In this document: positions 8,952 through 19,536 of the stretch, one piece after another | Layout of the letters: each line of letters opens with the position of its first letter | Position numbering within the stretch: position 1 is the stretch's first letter | Source of the DNA: Beijerinckiaceae bacterium | GTDB lineage: Bacteria > Pseudomonadota > Alphaproteobacteria > Rhizobiales > Beijerinckiaceae | Direction of reading: 5' to 3' | Assembly: GCA_027533425.1 (NCBI GenBank) | Contig: JAPZUD010000001.1 | Span: 620,001-684,000 of the forward strand | DNA length: 64,000 nt | Notes under the pieces: generated by a model | Told to the model about the DNA's origin: nothing | Databases searched by the model: none | What the model saw: only the letters and a program-made list of their open reading frames with translations | Translations under genes and position numbers: made by a program

Positions 8952-9671
8952 ATGGCCCGGTCCGAACGCCTGCTGACCCTGACCCAAGCCCTGCGCCGCC
9001 GGCGTCGCCCGGTTACGGCGGCGACGCTGGCTGCGGAGCTGCAGGTCTCGGAACGGACCATCTACCGCGATGTCGCCAGCCTGCAGGGCACCGGCGTGCC
9101 GATCCGCGGCGAGGCCGGCATCGGCTACATCCTCGAACCCGGCTATGATCTTCCGCCGCTGATGCTGACCCCGGAGGAGGGCGAGGCGCTGATGCTCGGC
9201 GCGCGTTTCGTCCGCGAACGCGGGGATCCGGAACTGCGGCGCATTATCGACGATGCCATCGCCAAGATCGAGGCCGTCCTGCCGGAATCGACCCGGCTGT
9301 CGCTGCGCGAGGCGCCGCTCTACGCACCGCTTTACGGCAGCCTGCCGGTCGAGCGCATTTCGGCCAGCCAGATGCGGCGCGCCGTGCGGGAGAACCGCAA
9401 GCTCCGCATCAGCTACCGCGATCCCAACGGGCAGGAAACCGAACGCACGCTCTGGCCGGTCCTGCTCGGCTATTTCGAACGGAGCCGCGTGCTGATCGGG
9501 TTCTGCGAGCTGCGCCAGGATTTCCGCACCTTCCGGACCGACCGGATCCAGGCGATCCAGGTGCTGGAGGAAAGACCGCCGCTGCGGCGGGCCATCCTGC
9601 TCCGCCAATGGGAGAAGCACGTCGCCGAGCAGGAATGGGGCCGGGAGGATTGCGCTTCAGCCGCGCCGTAG
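8952..9671 (+). CDS. YafY-type transcriptional regulator (HTH_11 plus WYL domain)
   Basis: This is a 239-residue DNA-binding protein. Residues 5-60 form a DeoR-like winged helix with VTAATLAAELQVSERTIYRD as the helix-turn-helix. Residues about 138-215 form a WYL domain, where LRISYRDPNGQETERTLWPV and FRTFRTDRIQAI are typical; WYL domains are known or predicted ligand sensors. A perfect inverted repeat lies just upstream of the start codon and suggests autoregulation. The gene follows the molybdoenzyme on the same strand with a 34-bp gap. Its last 15 bases overlap, tail to tail, the end of purN on the opposite strand. Confidence 0.88.
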   Translation: MARSERLLTLTQALRRRRRPVTAATLAAELQVSERTIYRDVASLQGTGVPIRGEAGIGYILEPGYDLPPLMLTPEEGEALMLGARFVRERGDPELRRIIDDAIAKIEAVLPESTRLSLREAPLYAPLYGSLPVERISASQMRRAVRENRKLRISYRDPNGQETERTLWPVLLGYFERSRVLIGFCELRQDFRTFRTDRIQAIQVLEERPPLRRAILLRQWEKHVAEQEWGREDCASAAP

Positions 9672-10283
9672 CACGCGCTGGCCCTCGATCACCAGCGCGC
9701 CGGAGGCCAGAAGCCGCAGGGTTTCCGGATAAATCCGGTGCTCCTGTTCCAGCACGCGCGCTGCAAGGCTGGCTTCCGTATCGTCATCGAGCACCGGCAC
9801 CGCCGCCTGCAGGATGATCGGACCTTCATCCATGCCGGGCGTGACGAAATGCGTTGTGCAGCCATGCAGCTTCACACCGGCTTCCAGCGCGCGGGCATGG
9901 GTGTCGAGCCCCTTGAAGGCGGGCAGCAGGGCAGGGTGGATATTGATCATCCGCCCCAGCCAATGCGTGCAGAATCCGGCGGTCAGCAGCCGCATGAACC
10001 CGGCCAGGCAGACGATCTCGACCTGGTGCGCGATCAGGACATCCTGCATCGCCGCGTCGAAGGCCGCGCGGTCCTTGCCATAGGCCTTGTGCTCGACCAC
10101 GGCAGTGGCAATTCCGGCTTCGCGGGCAAAAACGAGCCCCCCCGCTTCGGCCTTGTTCGACAGGACGAGCACGATCTCGGCCGGAAAGCCGGGGGAACGC
10201 GCCGCCCGGATCAGCGCTTCCATGTTGGAGCCGCGTCCGGAAATCAGGATGGCGACGCGCTTCTTCTGCCGCTCGCGCATCAT
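9657..10283 (-). CDS. purN: Phosphoribosylglycinamide formyltransferase (10-formyl-THF)
   Basis: This enzyme formylates GAR with 10-formyltetrahydrofolate, the third step of purine synthesis. It has 208 residues. The N-terminal VAILISGRGSNMEALI binds the phosphoribosyl group. NIHPALLPAFKGLDTHARAL holds the catalytic Asn-His pair, and THFVTPGMDEGPII is the second conserved block. Two adjacent ATG codons occur at 10283 and 10280; the first lies 1 bp behind the purM stop, so translation is probably coupled. It forms the purM-purN operon found in many proteobacteria. Confidence 0.97.
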   Translation of the reverse strand: MMRERQKKRVAILISGRGSNMEALIRAARSPGFPAEIVLVLSNKAEAGGLVFAREAGIATAVVEHKAYGKDRAAFDAAMQDVLIAHQVEIVCLAGFMRLLTAGFCTHWLGRMINIHPALLPAFKGLDTHARALEAGVKLHGCTTHFVTPGMDEGPIILQAAVPVLDDDTEASLAARVLEQEHRIYPETLRLLASGALVIEGQRVLRRG

Positions 10284-10284
10284 C

Positions 10285-11367
10285 TCAGAGAACCAGCGTC
10301 CCGCGCGGCCGCACCAGCGGCTCGCCCGTGGCCTCGATCAGCGTGCCGACAACCGAAACCTGCTCGCCCGCTTCCTGCAGGCTGGCCGCGACGCGGGAAG
10401 CTTCGGCCGGATCGACCACGATCACCATGCCGATCCCGCAATTGAAGGTCCGGAGCATTTCCGGCACCGCCACGCCGCCGGTCCGGGCCAGCCAGCCGAA
10501 AACCGCTGGCGGGCGAAGGGCACCGAGATCGAGATCGACGCCGAGCCCCTTCGGCAGCACGCGGGGAATATTGTCGATAAACCCGCCACCGGTGATATGG
10601 GCCAGCGCCTTGATGCCGCCACCGGCCGGGCCGCGCAGGGCGGCGAGCAGCGACTTCACATAGATCCGCGTCGGCTCGAGCAGGGCCTCGCCGAGGCTCC
10701 TTTCCGGCGCGAACGGCGCCGGCGCATCCCAGGAGAGCCCGGACAGGGCCACAATCTTGCGGACCAGCGAATAGCCGTTGGAATGGACGCCGGACGAGGC
10801 CAGCCCGAGCAGGACATCGCCGGGACGGATCCCGTCGAGCCGCGGCAGCAGCGCATCGCGTTCGGCCGCCCCCACCGCGAAGCCGGCAAGGTCATAATCC
10901 TTCTCGGCATACAGGCCGGGCATTTCCGCCGTCTCGCCACCGATCAGGGCCGCGCCGGCCTGCCGGCACCCCTCGGCAATGCCGCGGACAATCGCGACGC
11001 CAAGCTCCGGCGTCAGCTTGCCGGTGGCGAAATAATCAAGGAAGAACAGCGGCTCCGCGCCCTGGACGATCAGGTCGTTGACGCACATGGCGACAAGATC
11101 GATGCCGATCGTCTCGTGCCGGCCGCTCTCGATCGCGATCTTGACCTTGGTCCCGACACCATCATTCGCGGCAACAAGGATCGGATCCCGGAACCCCGCC
11201 GCCTTGAGGTCAAACAGGCCGCCAAACCCGCCGATCTCGGCATCGGCGCCGGGGCGGCGCGTCGCGCGGACGAGCGGCTTGATCTCCTCGACCATCGCAT
11301 TGCCGGCATCGATATCGACGCCGGCATCGGCATAGGTCAGTCCATTGGTCGGGGGCTGGGTCGCCAT
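10285..11367 (-). CDS. purM: Phosphoribosylformylglycinamidine cyclo-ligase (AIR synthetase)
   Basis: This enzyme closes FGAM to AIR with ATP in the fifth step of purine synthesis. The ATG at 11367 gives 360 residues, the normal length, with [14 protein letters not shown] at the start. Conserved blocks include [32 protein letters not shown] and [15 protein letters not shown]. The open frame continues to 12114, but that extension is antisense to the next gene and has no homology. It is divergent from the phosphatidyltransferase gene across about 150 bp, which should hold both promoters. Confidence 0.97.
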   Translation of the reverse strand: MATQPPTNGLTYADAGVDIDAGNAMVEEIKPLVRATRRPGADAEIGGFGGLFDLKAAGFRDPILVAANDGVGTKVKIAIESGRHETIGIDLVAMCVNDLIVQGAEPLFFLDYFATGKLTPELGVAIVRGIAEGCRQAGAALIGGETAEMPGLYAEKDYDLAGFAVGAAERDALLPRLDGIRPGDVLLGLASSGVHSNGYSLVRKIVALSGLSWDAPAPFAPERSLGEALLEPTRIYVKSLLAALRGPAGGGIKALAHITGGGFIDNIPRVLPKGLGVDLDLGALRPPAVFGWLARTGGVAVPEMLRTFNCGIGMVIVVDPAEASRVAASLQEAGEQVSVVGTLIEATGEPLVRPRGTLVL

Positions 11368-11520
11368 CGGAGACACTCGCGGCTTCGGGCTGGTTTGGCT
11401 GGGAACAACCGCAACCGGGCGGAAAATGCAACCCCGATTGCCGGCATACGGCCCGATTGCCGGGGATTTGACGCTCCCGCCGGGCTGCGCCATGAGTATC
11501 GACGGACGGAGTCGCCTGAC

Positions 11521-12054
11521 ATGACCATCGCCAATGCCCTGACCCTCCTGCGGCTGTGCCTGATCCCGCTGATCGTCGTCATGATTGTCGAGGGGCGGTT
11601 CGACTGGGCCACGGTGATCTTCATCATCGCCGGCATCACCGATGCCCTCGACGGCTATCTCGCCCGCAAGCTGGACCAGCGCACCGAGATCGGCGCCTAT
11701 CTCGACGCGTTGGCCGACAAAGCCCTGATCGCAGCCAGTTTCATCGCACTGGTCTCGGTGAAGATGGTGCCGTTCTGGCTGGTCGTGCTCGTGATCTTCC
11801 GCGACCTGATGATTGTCGGCGCGGTGGTCATCGCCTGGCTGCTCAACAATCCGATCGCCATCGAGCCCCTCCGCGTCTCGAAGGCCAATACCGCCGCGCA
11901 GATCGTCGCGGTCAGCACCACGCTGGCCGTCACCGGTTTCGCGATTCCGCTGCCCCCGCTCGTGCTGACGCTGATCTATGCGCTGGTCGCTACCTTGACG
12001 GTGGTTTCCGTAGCGGCCTATTTCGCACGATGGTTCCGGCATATGGCCGATTGA
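11521..12054 (+). CDS. CDP-alcohol phosphatidyltransferase (PgsA-like)
   Basis: This is a 177-residue inner-membrane enzyme that moves a phosphatidyl group from CDP-diacylglycerol to an alcohol. The family motif DG-x2-AR-x8-G-x3-D-x3-D is present as [20 protein letters not shown] followed by LDALADKAL, at about residues 40-67. About five membrane helices follow. The small size and the start [18 protein letters not shown] resemble phosphatidylglycerophosphate synthase, but in rhizobial genomes the copy beside the PerM-like gene and hdaA is often not the main pgsA, so I leave the product open between PGP synthase and cardiolipin synthase-like. The next gene starts 16 bp downstream. Confidence 0.85.
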   Translation: MTIANALTLLRLCLIPLIVVMIVEGRFDWATVIFIIAGITDALDGYLARKLDQRTEIGAYLDALADKALIAASFIALVSVKMVPFWLVVLVIFRDLMIVGAVVIAWLLNNPIAIEPLRVSKANTAAQIVAVSTTLAVTGFAIPLPPLVLTLIYALVATLTVVSVAAYFARWFRHMAD

Positions 12055-12070
12055 TCCCGGAGAGGTGAGC

Positions 12071-13171
12071 ATGACCCTGCAGCGACAATTCGGCTTCTGG
12101 GTCCTGTGCCTCACCGGCTTTGCCGTGTTCCTTTACGCCTTTTCGGGGATCCTGACCCCCTTCGTGGCAGCCCTGATCCTGGCTTATCTGCTCGATCCGA
12201 TGGTGGATTGGCTTGAACGGCGCGGCATGAGCCGGCTGGTCGGCACCTGCCTTGTCCTGCTGCTCTTCGTGCTGCTTTTTGTTATCGTGCTGCTCGCGGC
12301 CCTGCCGTTGATGTTCAACCAGCTCTCGGCGCTGATCGCCAAGCTGCCCGATTATGTCTCCCGGCTCCAGGTCGTGCTGACCGAGCAGGGCGGGGCGCTG
12401 ATCGAACGGTTTGGCGGGCCCGACCGCCTGAAGGAGATCCAGGGGCAGCTTTCCTCGGGTCTGGGCGATGCCGCGCGCTGGCTCGGCAGCTTCGTGACCT
12501 CGCTGCTCTCGGGCGGGCAGGCCATTCTCGGCCTCGTCTCCCTCCTAGTGCTGACCCCGGTCGTGGCCTTCTACATGATCCTCGACTGGGATCGTATGGT
12601 CGCCAAGCTGGATTCCTGGCTGCCGCTCGCGCATCGTGACACGATCCGTGACCTTGTTCGCGAGATGGATGCCTCGGTGGCCGGCTTCCTGCGCGGGCAG
12701 GCGACGATCTGCTTCCTGCTCGGCCTGTTCTACGCGATCGGCCTGAGCCTGGCCGGGCTGAATTTCGGCTTCGTGATCGGCATCATTGCCGGCCTGATCA
12801 ATTTCATTCCGTTCGTCGGCTCGTTGACAGGCCTTGTCCTTTCCGTCGGCGTCGCCATTGCCCAGTTCTGGCCGGACTGGACCATGGTCGCCATCATCAT
12901 CGCGATCTTCGCCGCCGGACAGTTCATCGAGGGTAACATCCTCCAACCGAAGCTGCTGGGTAACGCCGTCGGCCTTCACCCGGTCTGGCTGATGTTTGCG
13001 CTGCTCGCCTTCGGCTCGCTGTTCGGCTTCGTCGGCGTGATGCTGGCCGTGCCGCTGGCCGCGATCATCGGAGTGCTCGTCCGCTTCGGCATCCGGCAAT
13101 ATCTCGCCAGCCCGCTCTTCCATGGATACCGGCTGCCGGCCGACCAGCCGACGGAAACCTTCGATCCGTGA
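12071..13171 (+). CDS. AI-2E family (PerM-like) membrane protein
   Basis: This is a 366-residue polytopic inner-membrane protein of the AI-2E/UPF0118 family. About eight helices can be traced, with a soluble stretch at about residues 80-130. The block [17 protein letters not shown] and the later [19 protein letters not shown] are the conserved family signatures. The ATG at 12071 is chosen over a GTG at 12065 because the GGAG element at 12059-12062 is correctly spaced only for the ATG. Its stop overlaps the hdaA start by 4 bp. Members have been linked to permease and ion antiport roles; the substrate here is unknown. Confidence 0.88.
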   Translation: MTLQRQFGFWVLCLTGFAVFLYAFSGILTPFVAALILAYLLDPMVDWLERRGMSRLVGTCLVLLLFVLLFVIVLLAALPLMFNQLSALIAKLPDYVSRLQVVLTEQGGALIERFGGPDRLKEIQGQLSSGLGDAARWLGSFVTSLLSGGQAILGLVSLLVLTPVVAFYMILDWDRMVAKLDSWLPLAHRDTIRDLVREMDASVAGFLRGQATICFLLGLFYAIGLSLAGLNFGFVIGIIAGLINFIPFVGSLTGLVLSVGVAIAQFWPDWTMVAIIIAIFAAGQFIEGNILQPKLLGNAVGLHPVWLMFALLAFGSLFGFVGVMLAVPLAAIIGVLVRFGIRQYLASPLFHGYRLPADQPTETFDP

Positions 13172-13866
13172 GCCAGGACGATCAGTTCCTCCTGCCGCTG
13201 GATGCGGCCCCGCGTTTCGGGCGCGAGGACTTCCTCGTCGGCCCCGCCAACGAGGCTGCCTTCGCCCATATCGAGCGCTGGCCACGCTGGCTCTCGCCGG
13301 CTGCGATCATCATCGGGCCACCGGGCAGCGGAAAATCCCATCTCGCGACGATCTTCGCCCACGAATCCGGGGCGCGCATGCTCCGGGCGGATCATCTCGA
13401 TCCGGCAGACGTACCGCATCTCTCCCATTCCCGTGCTCTGGTGTTCGAGGATGCCGATCGCTACCCAGCGGATGAGGTTGCGCTGTTCCACCTGCTGAAC
13501 CTCGCGCGGGAAAACGGCCAGTCGCTCGTTCTCACGGCGCGGCTCCCGCCGGATCAATGGGGCATCCGCACGCCAGACCTCCTCTCGCGCCTCAGGGCGC
13601 AGCCGCTGCTCATCCTTGCCGAACCAGGGGACAGCTTGCTGGCCGGCCTGTTCGTCAAGCATTTCGCCGACCGGCAGATCCATGTCGATGCGCAGATCGT
13701 GGCCTATGCGCTGGCGCGGATCGAGCGCTCCTACGGGGCTGTTCAGGCCCTTGTCGCCGCGCTGGACCATCAGTCCCTGTTGCGCAAGAAGCCCGTCAGC
13801 CGGGCGATGGTGGCGGAAATCCTCGGCAGCCAGCCAACCGGCGAGGAAGACGGCGACGAGAGCTGA
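13168..13866 (+). CDS. hdaA: HdaA, DnaA-related regulator of replication initiation
   Basis: This is a 232-residue AAA+ protein homologous to the ATPase domain of DnaA but lacking the DnaA DNA-binding domain. Known homologues promote hydrolysis of DnaA-bound ATP together with the sliding clamp. The N-terminus QDDQFLLPLDAAP contains QFLLPL, which fits a clamp-binding motif. Walker A is GPPGSGKSHL at about residues 50-59, Walker B is ALVFEDADR, and the end ARIERSYGAVQALVAALD resembles the sensor 2 lid. The start is GTG within the GTGA overlap with the upstream stop, which indicates coupled translation. Confidence 0.9.
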   Translation: MSQDDQFLLPLDAAPRFGREDFLVGPANEAAFAHIERWPRWLSPAAIIIGPPGSGKSHLATIFAHESGARMLRADHLDPADVPHLSHSRALVFEDADRYPADEVALFHLLNLARENGQSLVLTARLPPDQWGIRTPDLLSRLRAQPLLILAEPGDSLLAGLFVKHFADRQIHVDAQIVAYALARIERSYGAVQALVAALDHQSLLRKKPVSRAMVAEILGSQPTGEEDGDES

Positions 13867-13998
13867 ACCGGCAGGGGTTCGCACGCGTTTTTTTGTCGGC
13901 ACTGGAACAAGCCTAGTGACCTGTCGTTGAACTGTCATATTCTGCGATCAATCCAGAGGACCAGAGCGCCTCGGGAAACAGCAGGACGGACCGCCAGC

Positions 13999-16170
13999 AT
14001 GCCCATTTCGCAAGATGTCAGCGGCTTGTCGCCGGAAGAGCTGGCGAATCATCCGTCGCGCTTCGTGAACCGGGAACTGTCCTGGCTGCAATTCAACCGC
14101 CGGGTGATGGAAGAAGCCGGCAATGCCGGCCATCCCCTGCTCGAACAGCTGCGCTTCCTTTCGATCTCGGCCAACAATCTCGACGAGTTTTTCATGGTCC
14201 GCGTCTCGGGCCTGATCGAGCAGATGATCGCCGGTGTCCAGACCACCTCGGACGATGGCCTGACACCGGAACAGGCACTCGAACTGATCAATGCCGAGGT
14301 GGAGGCGCTCACGGCTGACCAGCAGGATCGCTGGCGGCGCCTGAAAGTGGCGCTTGAAGGCGAGCGGATCATCGTCGTCAATCCGATCGACCTGGCAGAG
14401 GAAGACGAAGCCTTCCTGCGCGAACATTTCCTCGCGGCGATTTTCCCGACGCTGACGCCCCTGGCCATCGATCCGGCCCATCCCTTTCCGTTCATCCCCA
14501 ATCTCGGCTTTTCGCTTGCGTTGATCCTCACCCGGCAAACCGACGGGCGCAGCCTGCGCGCGCTGATCCGGATGCCGCAGAAGCTGGAGCGCTTCATCCG
14601 CCTGCCTGACCGCGAAGGCGCAGCCCGTTTCATCCTTCTGGATCAGGCGATGACTCTGTTCATCCCGAGCCTTTTTCCCGGCTATTCGGTCAAGGGAATC
14701 GGCGCCTTCCGGGTGATCCGTGACAGCGACATCGAAATCGAGGAAGAGGCAGAAGATCTGGTCCGTACCTTCGAGACCATGTTGAAGCAGCGCAAGCGCG
14801 GCGTGGTGATCCGGCTTGAACTGGAAGCCTCCATGCCGGAGGAGCTGAGGAATTTCGTCGCGCGCGAATTGCGCGTGAAGCCGCGCGAGGTCTTCGTCGT
14901 CGATGGCATGATCGCCCTCAACGACCTCTCGCAATTGGTCGGGATCGACCGGCCCGACATCAAGTTCGTGCCCTATGCCCCCCGTTTCCCCGAGCGTGTC
15001 CGCGAACATGGCGGCGATTGCTTTGCGGCGATCCGCCAGAAAGATCTTGTCGTGCATCACCCCTACGAGAGCTTCGATGTGGTGGTGAATTTCCTCGAAC
15101 AGGCCGCCACCGATCCGGCCGTCGTCGCCATCAAGCAGACGCTCTATCGCACGTCCTCGAACAGCCCGATCGTCCGGGCCCTTTCGGAAGCGGCCGAGGC
15201 CGGGAAGAGCGTCACAGCGCTGGTCGAGCTCAAGGCGCGGTTCGACGAGGAAGCGAATATCCGCTGGGCGCGCGACCTTGAGCGTGCAGGCGTGCAGGTT
15301 GTCTACGGCTTCATCGAGCTGAAGACCCATGCCAAACTCAGCCTCGTCGTCCGGCGTGAAGCCGGCGGGCTGACCACCTATTGCCATGTCGGCACGGGCA
15401 ATTACCACCCGATCACGGCGAAGATCTACACTGACCTGTCCTATTTCACGGCCGATCCGATCATTGGCCGCGACGTCGCCCGGATCTTCAACTTCATTAC
15501 AGGCTATGCCGAACCGGCAGAACTGGAACGGATGGCTGTTGCTCCGGTGACCGCCAAGAAGAAACTGCTCGAGCATATCGACGCCGAGATCGGGCATGCG
15601 CGCGCCGGACGCCCGGCCATGATCTGGGGCAAATGCAACAGCCTGGTCGATCCGGTGATCATTGATGCGCTCTACCGGGCCAGCCAGGCCGGGGTGCAGA
15701 TCGACTTCGTGGTGCGGGGCATCTGTTGCCTGCGCCCCGGCATTCCCGGTTTCTCCGACAATATCCGCGTCAAATCGATTGTCGGTCGATTTCTGGAGCA
15801 TTCGCGCATCTATGCCTTCGGCAATGGCTACGGCCTGCCGCATTCGAAGGCCGTGGTCTATATCTCCTCGGCAGACCTGATGCCGCGCAACCTGGACCGT
15901 CGGGTGGAATCGCTCTGCCCGATCATGAACCCGACCGTGCATGAGCAGGTGCTCGGCCAGATCATGCAGGCCAACCTTCTCGACAACCAGCAGAGCTGGC
16001 GGGTCTTGCCGGATGGCTCGTCTTTCCGCATAACGCCGGCCGAGGGTGAGGAACCCTTCAACGCCCATCGCTACTTCATGACAAATCCGAGCCTCTCCGG
16101 TCGTGGCACATCGCTCAAACTCTCCAGCCCGCGGGCGCTTACCAAGAAAAGAGCCGCAGCCGCGGAATAG
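13999..16170 (+). CDS. ppk: Polyphosphate kinase 1
   Basis: This enzyme reversibly polymerises the ATP gamma-phosphate into polyphosphate. The ATG at 13999 gives 723 residues, the normal PPK1 length, beginning shortly before [20 protein letters not shown] of the N domain. The autophosphorylated histidine corresponds to H444 in [10 protein letters not shown], and the second essential histidine to H615 in [24 protein letters not shown], a further PPK1 signature, lies between them. An earlier in-frame ATG at 13927 would add a low-homology extension. It is followed 34 bp later by ppx, so synthesis and breakdown of polyphosphate are encoded together. Confidence 0.97.
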   Translation: MPISQDVSGLSPEELANHPSRFVNRELSWLQFNRRVMEEAGNAGHPLLEQLRFLSISANNLDEFFMVRVSGLIEQMIAGVQTTSDDGLTPEQALELINAEVEALTADQQDRWRRLKVALEGERIIVVNPIDLAEEDEAFLREHFLAAIFPTLTPLAIDPAHPFPFIPNLGFSLALILTRQTDGRSLRALIRMPQKLERFIRLPDREGAARFILLDQAMTLFIPSLFPGYSVKGIGAFRVIRDSDIEIEEEAEDLVRTFETMLKQRKRGVVIRLELEASMPEELRNFVARELRVKPREVFVVDGMIALNDLSQLVGIDRPDIKFVPYAPRFPERVREHGGDCFAAIRQKDLVVHHPYESFDVVVNFLEQAATDPAVVAIKQTLYRTSSNSPIVRALSEAAEAGKSVTALVELKARFDEEANIRWARDLERAGVQVVYGFIELKTHAKLSLVVRREAGGLTTYCHVGTGNYHPITAKIYTDLSYFTADPIIGRDVARIFNFITGYAEPAELERMAVAPVTAKKKLLEHIDAEIGHARAGRPAMIWGKCNSLVDPVIIDALYRASQAGVQIDFVVRGICCLRPGIPGFSDNIRVKSIVGRFLEHSRIYAFGNGYGLPHSKAVVYISSADLMPRNLDRRVESLCPIMNPTVHEQVLGQIMQANLLDNQQSWRVLPDGSSFRITPAEGEEPFNAHRYFMTNPSLSGRGTSLKLSSPRALTKKRAAAAE

Positions 16171-16204
16171 CCGGCCTGCGCTTGCGGCCGCGCGGAGCTG
16201 ATCG

Positions 16205-17701
16205 ATGCCGATCGCTTCCATCTCGAACGGGCCGGTGGCCGTGATCGATATCGGCTCGAACTCGGTCCGGCTTGTCGCCTATGACAGGCTGAGCCGGGCG
16301 CCGGTTCCGATGTTCAACGAGAAGAGCCTGTGCGGCCTCGGCCGGGATGTCGCCGTGACCGGATTGCTGCCGCCGGACGGGCTGGCGCAGGCGCTGGATG
16401 CCCTGAAGCGCTTCCGGGTCCTGTGCGATCTGATGCGGGTCGAGCGGCTGTTCGTCCTGGCGACGGCCGCAGCCCGCCGCGCCAGCAACGGCCCGGATTT
16501 CATCGCCCGGGTCGAAGCCATTGTCGGCGAACCCGTCTCGATCCTTGCCGGGCAGGAGGAAGCGCGCCTGGCTGCGCTTGGTGTCGTTGCAGGCCTGCAC
16601 CGGCCCAATGGCCTTGCGGGAGATCTCGGCGGTGGCTCGCTCGAACTGATCGACATCGAGCAGGGCGAACTGGGGCAGGGGATCAGCCTCGAACTCGGGG
16701 GCCTCACCCTGCGGGATGCTTCAGGCAAAAACCTCAAGAAGGCCGCCAAGATCGTGGCCGATTCGCTCGATCGCGTATCGATCCTGCCGCAGGCGCGCGG
16801 TCGCGATATCTTCGCGATCGGTGGCACCTGGCGGGCCATCGCCCGGCTTCATATGGCCAAGATCGGCTATCCGCTGAATGTCCTGCATGGCTATGCGGCC
16901 AATGCCAAGGCCATCGCGGAATTCTGCCGGGACCTTCAGCGTGTCGATGTGAACACGCTACCGGGCATCGCCGAGATCGCGCGGGAGCGACGACCGCTTC
17001 TTGCCTATGGTGCCTTGGTGCTCGAGGAAGTGCTCGAGCGCTCCGGCGCCGCGCGCTTCATGATCTCGACGAGCGGTGTGCGGGAGGGGGTGCTCTATTC
17101 GCAACTGCCCCGGGCGTTGCAGCAGCAGGATCCGCTGCTCGTGGGCGCGCGGGCCCTGAACGAATTGCACGCCCGCGACCCCGACCATGCCGATGAACTC
17201 ATTGCCTGGACCGATGCCTTCGCGCAGACCGCCTGGCCGGAGGAAACCCCGGGCCAGAAGCGCATCCGCCATGCCGCCTGCCTCGTCTCGGAAGTCGCCT
17301 GGCGCGCCAATCCGGATTACCGGGCAGAGGAAGCGGCGCGCATCGTCGCCTATGCCGCTCTGCCGGCGATCGACCATCGGGAGCGGGCATTCCTTGCCAG
17401 CGTGCAGCATGCGCGGCACGAGGGCATCAGCGAGACGATGCTGCCGCCCCTGCGCGAGTTGCTCTCGCTTTGGGAGGTCGATCAGGCCCGCGCGCTCGGC
17501 TGCCTGATCCGGGTTGCGTTCAATATCTCCGCGGGCCAGCGCGGCGTCCTGCCTTCCGCACCAGTAACCGTCGAAAATGGTTCTATGATACAATCAATTC
17601 CCGCCCGATTTTCCGATCTTTCCAATGAGCGGCTGGTGGCTCGACTGAAGCAGACGGCGCGAATTCTTGGGCTGGGTTTCGAAGTACGGATTACATCCTG
17701 A
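16205..17701 (+). CDS. ppx: Exopolyphosphatase / pppGpp phosphohydrolase family protein
   Basis: This is a 498-residue Ppx/GppA protein of the ASKHA fold. The N-terminal phosphate loop appears as VAVIDIGSNSVRLVAYD, a second phosphate motif as GDLGGGSLELIDI, and the adenosine-like block as IFAIGGTWRAIAR. The C-terminal HD-like helical region contains RIRHAACLVSEVAWR. It follows ppk directly, which supports exopolyphosphatase activity, although GppA activity on pppGpp cannot be excluded. The last 150 bases contain an AT-rich island around 17570-17625 that is unlike the rest of the gene. Confidence 0.93.
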   Translation: MPIASISNGPVAVIDIGSNSVRLVAYDRLSRAPVPMFNEKSLCGLGRDVAVTGLLPPDGLAQALDALKRFRVLCDLMRVERLFVLATAAARRASNGPDFIARVEAIVGEPVSILAGQEEARLAALGVVAGLHRPNGLAGDLGGGSLELIDIEQGELGQGISLELGGLTLRDASGKNLKKAAKIVADSLDRVSILPQARGRDIFAIGGTWRAIARLHMAKIGYPLNVLHGYAANAKAIAEFCRDLQRVDVNTLPGIAEIARERRPLLAYGALVLEEVLERSGAARFMISTSGVREGVLYSQLPRALQQQDPLLVGARALNELHARDPDHADELIAWTDAFAQTAWPEETPGQKRIRHAACLVSEVAWRANPDYRAEEAARIVAYAALPAIDHRERAFLASVQHARHEGISETMLPPLRELLSLWEVDQARALGCLIRVAFNISAGQRGVLPSAPVTVENGSMIQSIPARFSDLSNERLVARLKQTARILGLGFEVRITS

Positions 17702-17780
17702 CCGCCGCCGTCCATTCTCAACTTGTTAAACACATTCTTCGTATCCTGAGCTCAAATGGAATCCGCTCAGGGGCCGCAAG

Positions 17781-19529
17781 ATGCGTTTGCAAAAAATCCG
17801 ACTGGGTCGTCTGTCGCTTCGGGGACAGCTGACTTTAGCCATGATCGGCATCGTTCTGGGGACCGTACTCGCCGTCGCCTTCATTGGACGCGAACGGCTG
17901 GTCTCGAAGATCGAGGAAGACATTGCGACCCGGACTTTCTGGGCCCTCAGGGTTGCCACACGCGTTTTTGCCGAAGGGGCCCCGATCTTCATCGTGGAGA
18001 AGAATGCCGCGAACGAGCCGGAGCGCCTGAAGCTGACATCGCCGGCCTCCTCCTCGCTCGATAATTTCTCGCCCCGGGAACTGACCCAGATCGTCGATTC
18101 GATCAGCGAAGCGAATCGCGGCACGGCGACAATCTTCCGCTGGCGCCAGGAGAAGAAGGATTTCGAACGCATCGCGACCACCGTCAAGAAACCGGACGGG
18201 TCGCGCGCCGTCGGAACCTTTCTCGGCCAGAACGGCGTTGTCTATCCTTTCATGCTGAAGAGCGAGCCCTATCGCGGCATCGCCCACATCCTCGGCGAAC
18301 CCTACCAGACGGGCTATCTGCCGATCATTGACCCGAAAGGCGAGCCGGTTGGCATCCTTTATATCGGAATCGGCAAGATCGCTGATCTCCATGCCTCGAC
18401 AGGCTATCTCGTACGGGACCTTGCCATCGGCAGCCTGTTCGTCATGATCGTCGTGATCGGATTTGCCCTTCTGCTGACGGAACGTCTGCTGCGCCCCCTC
18501 GGCAAAGTGGCAGAAGCCACAAACGCCCTTGCCGGCGGTGCGGACCAGATCGACATTCCCTGCCGTGACCGGACCGACCAGATCGGCCAGATTGCCCGCG
18601 CGGTCGAGGGGTTTGCCGGAGCCGTCGCCCTTCAGCGGGAGCAGGAGCGCGTCAGCGTGGTGGAGGCGCAGAAAATGGCCGCCCGCAAGGCCGAAATGGA
18701 TGCGCTTGTCCAGCAGTTCCGCCATTCGGTGCAGGAAACACTCGGCAAGCTGCGGACGGGTGCTGACAAGGTGCTGGGTACATCGCAGGATATCCGCCAG
18801 GTTGTGGCGCAGGCGAGTGATCGCGTCAGCGATGGGGTGACTGCGGCAGAAGACGGTGCCGGCGCCATTGCCGAAGTCGCAACGGCGACAAACCAGTTTG
18901 CCAGCTCAATTGCGGAGATCGCCGCACGGTCCAATGATGCGGCGTCAGTGGTCCGCAAGGCGGCCGATACCGGCAAGCATGCCGAGACGATCGCGACAGA
19001 GCTTTCGACGGCAGTAGACAAGATTTCGACGGCTGTAGCCTTCATTTCGTCAATTGCGAGCCAGACGAACCTGCTGGCCCTGAACGCGACGATCGAGGCT
19101 GCAAGGGCTGGTGAAGCCGGCAAAGGATTTGCGGTCGTTGCTTCGGAAGTCAAGGAATTGTCGAACGGCACCTCGCGTGCCGCGACCGAAATCGCCGAAC
19201 TGGTGAAGAGCATCGAGAACGTTACCGGCGCCGTGACGGAAGCGACCCGCGAGATCGGACAGGGCCTCGGTTCGATCAATGAGACCACTCTGGTCATTGC
19301 GGCAGCGGTGACGGAGCAGGAGCAGGTCACCCGCGATATCGCCGGCAACGCCGATGCGGCGGCCCAGCGCGGGGATATCATCCGGTCCGGCTTCCAGGAT
19401 GTCCGGAAAGCCATCGAGAATACCGCAAATGCCGCCAACGCGCTTGAACTGCTTGCGCAACAATTCGCGGTTTCATCGGATCAGCTGGTGGACGAGATCG
19501 AGACGTTCCTCAGGCGCATGGCAGCCTGA
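17781..19529 (+). CDS. Methyl-accepting chemotaxis protein with periplasmic Cache domain
   Basis: This is a 582-residue transmembrane chemoreceptor. One membrane helix is at about residues 16-36, then a periplasmic segment of about 180 residues with the pattern of a single Cache domain ([21 protein letters not shown] and PVGILYIGI are typical). A second helix is at about 212-232, then a HAMP domain. The cytoplasmic hairpin tip has [19 protein letters not shown] and [15 protein letters not shown]. No C-terminal NWETF-type tether is seen. No other chemotaxis gene lies in the window, so it is an orphan receptor. It ends 7 bp before the convergent rnd stop. Confidence 0.93.
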   Translation: MRLQKIRLGRLSLRGQLTLAMIGIVLGTVLAVAFIGRERLVSKIEEDIATRTFWALRVATRVFAEGAPIFIVEKNAANEPERLKLTSPASSSLDNFSPRELTQIVDSISEANRGTATIFRWRQEKKDFERIATTVKKPDGSRAVGTFLGQNGVVYPFMLKSEPYRGIAHILGEPYQTGYLPIIDPKGEPVGILYIGIGKIADLHASTGYLVRDLAIGSLFVMIVVIGFALLLTERLLRPLGKVAEATNALAGGADQIDIPCRDRTDQIGQIARAVEGFAGAVALQREQERVSVVEAQKMAARKAEMDALVQQFRHSVQETLGKLRTGADKVLGTSQDIRQVVAQASDRVSDGVTAAEDGAGAIAEVATATNQFASSIAEIAARSNDAASVVRKAADTGKHAETIATELSTAVDKISTAVAFISSIASQTNLLALNATIEAARAGEAGKGFAVVASEVKELSNGTSRAATEIAELVKSIENVTGAVTEATREIGQGLGSINETTLVIAAAVTEQEQVTRDIAGNADAAAQRGDIIRSGFQDVRKAIENTANAANALELLAQQFAVSSDQLVDEIETFLRRMAA

Positions 19530-19536
19530 GCGGCTG

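Noticed and set aside
11368-12114. N-terminal extension of purM to 609 residues
   Set aside because: The added sequence is antisense to the phosphatidyltransferase gene, has no homology, and the internal ATG at 11367 gives the standard PurM length.
13948-16221. 757-codon open frame antisense to ppk
   Set aside because: It mirrors ppk in a GC-rich genome; ppk has both catalytic histidines and normal length.
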